From JADHUC01 sp964617665 (lineage in GTDB: Bacteria; Planctomycetota; Planctomycetia; Pirellulales; Pirellulaceae), in NCBI GenBank assembly GCA_964617665.1, contig CAZUAH010000689.1, forward strand, positions 1 through 6,885: 6,885 nucleotides of DNA. Reading direction: 5' to 3'. Positions 1 through 4,702 of the stretch are shown one piece after another (the stretch's first letter is position 1; each line of letters begins with the position of its first letter). The notes under the pieces were generated by a model that was not told where the DNA came from, made no database searches, and was given only the letters and a program-made list of their open reading frames with translations. Made by a program: the position numbers and the translations under genes.

Positions 1-360
1 GTGCAGTTCGAGGATGTCTACGCCCGACATGTCGAGTTTGACGGGTGTATTCACACCAATGACACTTGTCGCTCCAAGACCGTAGATGTGCCTCGAGCGA
101 AACCGCTCCTTTCCGTCCGTGACGACCACGAATCGGCAGACACCGTGCGCGTCAGTCCAAAGACCATAGTTGGCCATGAACTCCTTGTACTTCCCGTCGA
201 GCTTGTACCGGATGCACGAGTTCGCATGAACATACATGACCGTGTGAAAAACGGTCCCGGCGATTCCCGGTTTCCCATCGCGGTCTTTGAAGCGGGTGAA
301 AGTCCCCCATCCGATCTCGGCATGAATCGGGTCCACGTAGGCGAGGTGGGTCCACCCTTC
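1..360 (-). other. Segment of gene B encoding an NPCBM-like carbohydrate-binding domain, incomplete
   Basis: From residue about 1425 the protein reads WTHLAYVDPIHAEIGWGTFT, then GTVFHTVMYVHANSCIRYKL, KYKEFMANYGLW, CRFVVVTDGKERFRS and VKLDMSGVDILEL. This matches the NPCBM (novel putative carbohydrate-binding module) pattern 'G..y..Gig.HA.S.i.y.L.g.y..F.a..G.d', then 'v.F.v..DG...' and 'v.vdvsG...L.L'. The final strands and whatever follows lie beyond base 1. NPCBM modules are known mainly from extracellular glycoside hydrolases, where they bind glycans. Confidence 0.8.
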
Positions 361-3300
361 CTTATCTTTGCCAAGCTCGGAATCGGGTTTCGTGACCACG
401 ACCCGAAACCCAGATGCCTCCAAAGGACTTCTATCTCTTGAACGCCAGGAGCCACCACAACTGGCTTCTCGTTCGCACCATTCAGCCACATTTCCGTGCA
501 TGTCGTGAAACCAGAAGCGATTACACATCTTCAGACCCACAGGATGTGGGTGGTTGGAGCTGTTTTCCGGTAACCATCCCACCCTAAACAGATCGTCCTC
601 CGAATCGCCCGTGTTGTCCTTACTAGTGGCCCTTGCACGGCATGCATAGTCCCATTCGGCCTTCGAGGGCAGACGCGCGATCAGTCCGTCCAACTGCTCG
701 GCACACTTCTGTGTGACGCGCCGACAGAAGGCATTCGCCTCGTTTCGTCGTACGTTCTGCACGGGGTATTTTGCCCCAAGATAGACACTGGGGTTGCTGC
801 CCATGACGGCTTCATATTGCTGCTGGGTCACTTCGTATTGTCCCATCCAGAACCCGTCGCCGAATGACATGTTGAACTTGACAGCTTCCTCCGATTTATC
901 CGGAGGCACCCAAACCAATTTCAATTGGCATCCCTCGCCCAGATCGAGTGACCGTGTTCTGACGGCCTCCTCTCCAAGAGATGCCGTCACGGTAGCGATG
1001 CTATCCGCCTTTACGTCAACCGTTTCGTTAATTCGACGCCCGTAGTACTCTACGTCGACGGCATACTCTCCCGGGCGTAGATCATTCCATGTCAAGCGGG
1101 CGTCTTTCCAGGTCCTGTAGCCCTGGCCTCCGTTAAGCCGGACGAACGAACCCAATGGCGATTTTAGAACCAACGTGCCAACGGCGTTCGCTACCCCATC
1201 GTCTGAAGGAACTTCTGCTTGCGGAGCATCGCCGTCCGCCAATAGTTCGCTCCGCTGGCCTAGTTTGGGTTGCATGAGCCAGACGCCATCCTGTGTACAA
1301 GCCGCAATCCGTCCATCATGTATCCGGAGCATGAACGGCGCTTCATCATCCAGAAGCGGCAAATCTCGTGCGCGCCCGCCAGTGTCATTGCGTGGTATGA
1401 GTTGCCATCGTTTTCCAAAACCGGCCTGCATTTCAATCTTGTACGGCTCCCACGGAGGATCCAGAGCGAGTGGGGTGCGGCGGACGGCGCTGGAAACGAG
1501 ACGATACTCGTCGAACAAGGCCAAACTGCTCGTGGTTCCCGGCATGATGTGCGATTTACCGCAAAATGTCGGGACACGATATTGGACCTTCAACTTTTCA
1601 GGATCCACGTTCCCGATCAGCGGCACGATGTGTTCTTGTATGTTGGCCAGTGCTGAACCGGTGAAATCTTGAGGCGTCCAAAGGCCGTAGCCGCGTGCGC
1701 CGTTGGCCGACGGCAAGCGTACGGTAACCCGAGTCCGCGCACCATTCGGCAGCGTTCGAGTCACGGTTGTGCTGCCATGCATGTCGGCAAGGTGGAAGAT
1801 GCACTCGCCGTCCGCCAACAGACGCAGTTGCAGCGGATGATAGGGCTGCTGGTGGACTTGGCAGATATCTTCTGACTTTACGTCATACACCCACAACCAT
1901 GGCTGGTTCGATGCTTCCGGCTCTAGGAACATGGTGGCAATGAAGATCCGGTCCTGACCTTCGTCGTAGATCATGCTGTCGATGGTGTACGGCGCGCAGT
2001 CGTCCAGAGCCGAATGCTTGTCTTTCCGGCCGCTGCAAGCCAGGACGTTCACTTTCCCATTTGACGGCTCGCATACCGTCAGATAACCCTCCTCCAGTCC
2101 CCTCAAGCCCAGGTACAGCCTTCCACCGGCCTCCAAGCATGCGGTCACTCGTGCCGCCGGTAAGCCATCTTCTTGTGTGATGGTCCGAGCTTTCTTCGCG
2201 TGACGATCGAAACAGATCACTCCCTCGGATGTGGGCACGTACACTGTGTCGGCGCCCACGTGGACTTCGTTGCCTGTCCGTGCCCTGTACCTGGCATCCG
2301 TCAATACTTCGGCCAAGATCTCGGTCTTCCCCGTACGCAGGTTGACTCCGCGCATTTCATAGGAACGCGGATCAGGATGCAGACAGAGCAGGTACACCCA
2401 ATCGCCAGCCAGTTCCGCCGATTCGATACTCGACACCCCGGGCACGCCCTCAAATTCGAACAGCCTCTCGATCGACTCCAGTTCTGCGTCTTCGATCTCG
2501 GCTGGTTGCACCTGCTGGAGATCGCGGCCATAACGGCATCGGAAGGTGTGTTCGACTCGCTCGACGTACTCCTCGGGAAAACGCGGCTTCAGCACGTCGC
2601 CGCGGGGAGGAACGTAATCGGGCGAATCGAGTTGTGTCCAAGCCTTCTCTAGGTACGCCCCCGGATGGTCGGCATGATCGGAGTGGTGCTCGTCCAAGTA
2701 TTCAAGAAGCGTAGGACTCGCGATCTGTCGGCCATCAAGCTCTTCGACCAACCAAAGCACCTCGCCGGTGATGGCCTCTCGCGGCAACGGCTTGTAGATC
2801 GGCGGTGGCTTGGGACCGCGCGCGTCGCACATATCTACGAAGCGGCCCGAGAGCGTCGGATCCGCCAAGACGATCTCGGCGGCCCGACGAAGGTAGTTCT
2901 CGACGCGAGTCCGGGCGTCTTCAAATTCACCGGGGAATCGGTGAACCAAGAACGCGGCACAAACAGAGCTCTGCATCCGACGAAAGAGACCAAACCGTCG
3001 CGACAAAGACGCATCCGGCCCTGATTCCTCCGGGATCGCCGCACGCTCTTGCCCCCACAGTTCGTAAAGCGCGAGCAGGCTTTTCCTCTCTTCCGGCGAA
3101 AAGTGTAGCGGCTGGTAGAGATAGTCTTGACGCGGCACGGGCAGGTAATCGGACGCGGCCGAGTAGCGAGCGAGACCCAAGCCGACGGGTAGCGTGTCCA
3201 AGTGCCGCCCGACGTGTTCGAGCATTTGCGCCGCCGAATTGGACCATGTCTCGACGCAAACCAAACCATCAATGCAAGCAGAGTCCTGTTCGGCCATGCG

Positions 3301-4632
3301 CTGGCACCACTTGCCGAAGCGATCGCGGAGTTGCCGCACCCGCTCCGTGTTTGCGTCTGGTCCGAGCCGTCTGAGCGTCCGGTGCAACTGCCTGGCGAAA
3401 CCGCTGGTGAACCAACGCGTATCCTCGCTGTAATCCCAACGGTCGGCGTATTCGATCTGCTGCTCCAACAACGCCAGTACTTTGTCGGTGCTGGATGCAC
3501 GCATTGCTTGTCGACGCAGCAAACGGCATATGACCTTCTGGACGTGGACATTCCACGGCGTTCTGGCCAGTGCGGCTTCCGCGAGCATGGTTGCCGCCCT
3601 TTCGGAGATGGCCGCTTCGTCTTTGCGTCCGCGCAGCTCCAAACGCAATGCCTCGGCCAGGAAGCGATCGGCTTCCACACCCGGAACGACGGTTGGCCCC
3701 TCTGTTACACTCAGCTTCAGCTTGTCGAAGATCGCATCAGCCAGGTCGTTGACTAGGCCGCCGAGGTCCTTCACGCTGTCGTTCGCATGCAGGGAACCGA
3801 TGGTCTTTCCCGCTCCATCAGTCAGCACAGCGCTTGCCCGGAGGCTGCCACTCTGCTGGCCACATAGCAAGTCCAGATCAACGAGCACAGAAGATGCCAG
3901 CAAACGGTCACGCCGGAGCCCGGTCAGCTTGGATTCCCTCTTGATCAGATCGAGCCGTTCGCGTTCGAGGATGGCGACGCCCGGCAAATTCACTAACCGC
4001 CGCTCGAGCAACAGCCCAACCGTCTCTGACGCATGGCTCAAATCTTCAGACAAGTCAAGTTGACGGATGCTGACAAAGGAAAGCGTACGGCATTCTGGCA
4101 CTGTGCCGCCCCCTTGCCATTTTGCCAGTCCCATCGCCAGTGCTTTGGAAGCCGCAGCCGCACGTTCGTCAAGGTCCCCCTGGACAGGCAGCGCGCCGTC
4201 GTACAACCGCACGCCGGTCACCGAATCGAAGGCGACCAGCGACGTGACTTCGGCATTATCCTGAGTTGCCTCGTCGTGATGCAATTCCGCCAAAACGTCG
4301 CACTTCAGCAACTGCCCGACCTTCAACGCATCCTCTGCAGACAACAGTCCTTTCAACTGAAGTTGGCGTTCCGCCAAGACCTTGATCACATGCTCTCGAT
4401 CGAGCAGCACAACGTCGTCCCGCTGGGACAACTCGACCTCGATCAACGCCGCAATCGCTCCCGCCTTTTCGCCTCCCGACGAGCAGAGCGCGAGACGGGG
4501 TCTGCGATCTTGCTTTTCTGCCTCTGCAGCCAGCGATTGAGGGAGAACGGCCCAGCCAGCGAGTAAGCAAATGGCCAGTGTCCGGCACACGCCTGTGAGT
4601 ATCCGAAATGCGAAACGAACGTGCTTTCTCAT
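1..4632 (-). CDS. Gene B: exported multidomain protein (CsgG-like x2, helical, beta-propeller, PEGA, FGE-sulfatase, NPCBM), 3'-truncated
   Basis: One uninterrupted frame runs from ATG 4632 to base 1, exactly 1544 codons with no stop, so the C-terminus lies outside the window. A signal peptide at residues 1-36 has basic MRKHVR, a hydrophobic core near 18-30, and probable cleavage after SLA or SLAA. No proper lipobox is seen, so it is probably not a lipoprotein. Next come two CsgG-like repeats (about 45-172 and 181-309), a helical region (about 318-725), propeller-like beta repeats (about 730-1128), a PEGA-like domain (about 1150-1219), an FGE-sulfatase domain (about 1229-1413) and an NPCBM-like domain (from about 1425). 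The protein should act outside the cytoplasm. The first four regions parallel gene A, and the last three modules are specific to B. The domain calls come from motif recognition. The overall role is unknown; an envelope-anchored or surface scaffold that binds ligands or glycans is an inference. Confidence 0.95.
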   Translation of the reverse strand, partial: MRKHVRFAFRILTGVCRTLAICLLAGWAVLPQSLAAEAEKQDRRPRLALCSSGGEKAGAIAALIEVELSQRDDVVLLDREHVIKVLAERQLQLKGLLSAEDALKVGQLLKCDVLAELHHDEATQDNAEVTSLVAFDSVTGVRLYDGALPVQGDLDERAAAASKALAMGLAKWQGGGTVPECRTLSFVSIRQLDLSEDLSHASETVGLLLERRLVNLPGVAILERERLDLIKRESKLTGLRRDRLLASSVLVDLDLLCGQQSGSLRASAVLTDGAGKTIGSLHANDSVKDLGGLVNDLADAIFDKLKLSVTEGPTVVPGVEADRFLAEALRLELRGRKDEAAISERAATMLAEAALARTPWNVHVQKVICRLLRRQAMRASSTDKVLALLEQQIEYADRWDYSEDTRWFTSGFARQLHRTLRRLGPDANTERVRQLRDRFGKWCQRMAEQDSACIDGLVCVETWSNSAAQMLEHVGRHLDTLPVGLGLARYSAASDYLPVPRQDYLYQPLHFSPEERKSLLALYELWGQERAAIPEESGPDASLSRRFGLFRRMQSSVCAAFLVHRFPGEFEDARTRVENYLRRAAEIVLADPTLSGRFVDMCDARGPKPPPIYKPLPREAITGEVLWLVEELDGRQIASPTLLEYLDEHHSDHADHPGAYLEKAWTQLDSPDYVPPRGDVLKPRFPEEYVERVEHTFRCRYGRDLQQVQPAEIEDAELESIERLFEFEGVPGVSSIESAELAGDWVYLLCLHPDPRSYEMRGVNLRTGKTEILAEVLTDARYRARTGNEVHVGADTVYVPTSEGVICFDRHAKKARTITQEDGLPAARVTACLEAGGRLYLGLRGLEEGYLTVCEPSNGKVNVLACSGRKDKHSALDDCAPYTIDSMIYDEGQDRIFIATMFLEPEASNQPWLWVYDVKSEDICQVHQQPYHPLQLRLLADGECIFHLADMHGSTTVTRTLPNGARTRVTVRLPSANGARGYGLWTPQDFTGSALANIQEHIVPLIGNVDPEKLKVQYRVPTFCGKSHIMPGTTSSLALFDEYRLVSSAVRRTPLALDPPWEPYKIEMQAGFGKRWQLIPRNDTGGRARDLPLLDDEAPFMLRIHDGRIAACTQDGVWLMQPKLGQRSELLADGDAPQAEVPSDDGVANAVGTLVLKSPLGSFVRLNGGQGYRTWKDARLTWNDLRPGEYAVDVEYYGRRINETVDVKADSIATVTASLGEEAVRTRSLDLGEGCQLKLVWVPPDKSEEAVKFNMSFGDGFWMGQYEVTQQQYEAVMGSNPSVYLGAKYPVQNVRRNEANAFCRRVTQKCAEQLDGLIARLPSKAEWDYACRARATSKDNTGDSEDDLFRVGWLPENSSNHPHPVGLKMCNRFWFHDMHGNVAEWCEREASCGGSWRSRDRSPLEASGFRVVVTKPDSELGKDKEGWTHLAYVDPIHAEIGWGTFTRFKDRDGKPGIAGTVFHTVMYVHANSCIRYKLDGKYKEFMANYGLWTDAHGVCRFVVVTDGKERFRSRHIYGLGATSVIGVNTPVKLDMSGVDILELH
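394..948 (-). other. Segment of gene B encoding an FGE-sulfatase (SUMF1-type) domain with a shortened C-terminal part
   Basis: Residues about 1229-1413 carry the family's signature motifs in order: FWMGQYEVTQQQYEAVMGSN then PS, YPVQNVRRNEANAFCRRV, RLPSKAEWDYACRA, HPVGLKMCNRFWFHDMHGNV then AEWC, CGGSW and SGFRVVV. The PV.nV, RLP..AEW and DMHGNV.EW motifs make the family call secure. Only about six residues separate EWC from GGSW, and GGSW is followed almost at once by RSRDRSPLEASGFR. Both stretches are usually longer. The cysteine pair that follows GGS(W/Y) in true formylglycine-generating enzymes is absent, so sulfatase activation is unlikely. The domain more probably binds a ligand or partner, as suggested for many bacterial members. 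Confidence 0.9.
976..1185 (-). other. Segment of gene B encoding a PEGA-like domain
   Basis: Residues about 1150-1219 begin GTLVLKSPLGSFVRLNGGQG, continue to WNDLRPGEYAVDVEYYGRR and end with VDVKADSIATVTASL. This follows the PEGA layout: a 'G.l.v.s.p.g..v.l.g' strand pair, an 'l.pGeY.v.v...g' strand, then a 'v.v.ag....v...L' strand. PEGA domains are small beta modules of surface and periplasmic proteins. Here the domain sits as a spacer between the propeller and the FGE-like domain, a common place for it. Confidence 0.75.
1249..2445 (-). other. Segment of gene B encoding a beta-propeller-like region
   Basis: Residues about 730-1128 show repeated short strands with a pattern of hydrophobic pairs, Gly-Arg or Asp turns and 'LYLGL/VYVPT/GVICF' endings. 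The clearest blade is EDGLPAARVTACLEAGGRLY followed by LGL, which resembles the 'edGLps..V.ai...g.lwiGt' signature of Reg_prop (two-component regulator propeller) repeats. Further blades are at TIDSMIYDEGQDRIFIAT and MLRIHDGRIAACTQDGVWLM. Residues about 955-1090 fit the repeat pattern poorly and may be a long inserted loop or another domain. The blade number cannot be fixed by eye. Confidence 0.6.
3706..4500 (-). other. Segment of gene B encoding tandem CsgG-like domains
   Basis: Copy 1 (residues about 45-172) has the familiar CsgG-type core: VVLLDREHVIKVLAERQLQL, then KGLL, then DALKVGQLLKCDVLAEL. This matches the family pattern of an Arg-Glu after a strand, a helix ending in Glu-(Arg/Gln), and a 'lGkllgaD' helix-strand. 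Copy 2 (about 181-309) repeats the core as VAILERERLDLIKRESKL then TGL, but its 'lGkllgaD' part is degraded. In curli secretion CsgG is an outer-membrane lipoprotein pore. Here there is no lipobox and the domain is duplicated, so pore formation should not be assumed. Many CsgG-like domains in other bacteria have no known function. Confidence 0.7.
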
Positions 4633-4702
4633 CAGCCGTCCTTCATTCTTTCGCTCAGCGGGGGCGTGCCACTCTCTGTGAGCCGATGTCGCATGGTTCG
4701 CC
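4633..4702 (-). other. Short intergenic gap between genes A and B
   Basis: Seventy bases separate the stop of gene A from the start of gene B. I see no convincing stem-loop followed by a T run on the minus strand and no clear -35/-10 pair. The only functional signal is the ribosome binding site next to gene B. Close spacing, the same direction and shared domains favour a single transcript, though a weak internal promoter cannot be excluded by eye. Confidence 0.6.
4639..4644 (-). promoter_or_regulatory. Ribosome binding site of gene B
   Basis: The minus strand reads GAAGGA, then a six-base spacer (CGGCTG), then ATG at 4632-4630. This is a good Shine-Dalgarno match at normal spacing. It fixes the start of gene B, and the signal peptide directly after this ATG supports the same choice. 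No ATG, GTG or TTG lies in frame between this point and the stop of gene A. Confidence 0.75.

Noticed and set aside
1..441. A plus-strand open frame starting with GTG at base 1.
   Set aside because: It is antisense to the FGE and NPCBM segments, which have strong family motifs on the minus strand.
2662..2694. A His/Asp-rich run (DEHHSDHADH, residues about 647-656 of gene B) as a metal-binding site.
   Set aside because: It is short, lies in a helical repeat region, has no matching motif from a known metalloprotein family, and is not conserved in gene A.
2835..3680. A 281-codon open frame on the minus strand overlapping gene B in another frame.
   Set aside because: Its product is rich in Arg, Ser, Cys and Trp and lacks a recognisable fold, while the gene B frame continues unbroken through it with paralogue support.
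3202..4063. Overlapping plus-strand open frames of 184 and 193 codons opposite the N-terminal third of gene B.
   Set aside because: They have no ribosome binding site context or domain motif that I can see, and they mirror the CsgG-like and helical coding region.
4567..4632. A lipoprotein signal (LAIC at residues 19-22) in gene B, as in true CsgG.
   Set aside because: The residue before the cysteine is Ile, not Gly, Ala or Ser, and the cysteine lies inside the hydrophobic core, with a better signal peptidase I site at residues 33-36.
4632..4646. A five-codon frame ATG-AAG-GAC-GGC-TGA whose stop overlaps the gene B start (TGATG), as a possible coupling leader.
   Set aside because: It has no clear ribosome binding site of its own, and the GAAGGA inside it is already explained as the gene B site. 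The overlap may be chance.
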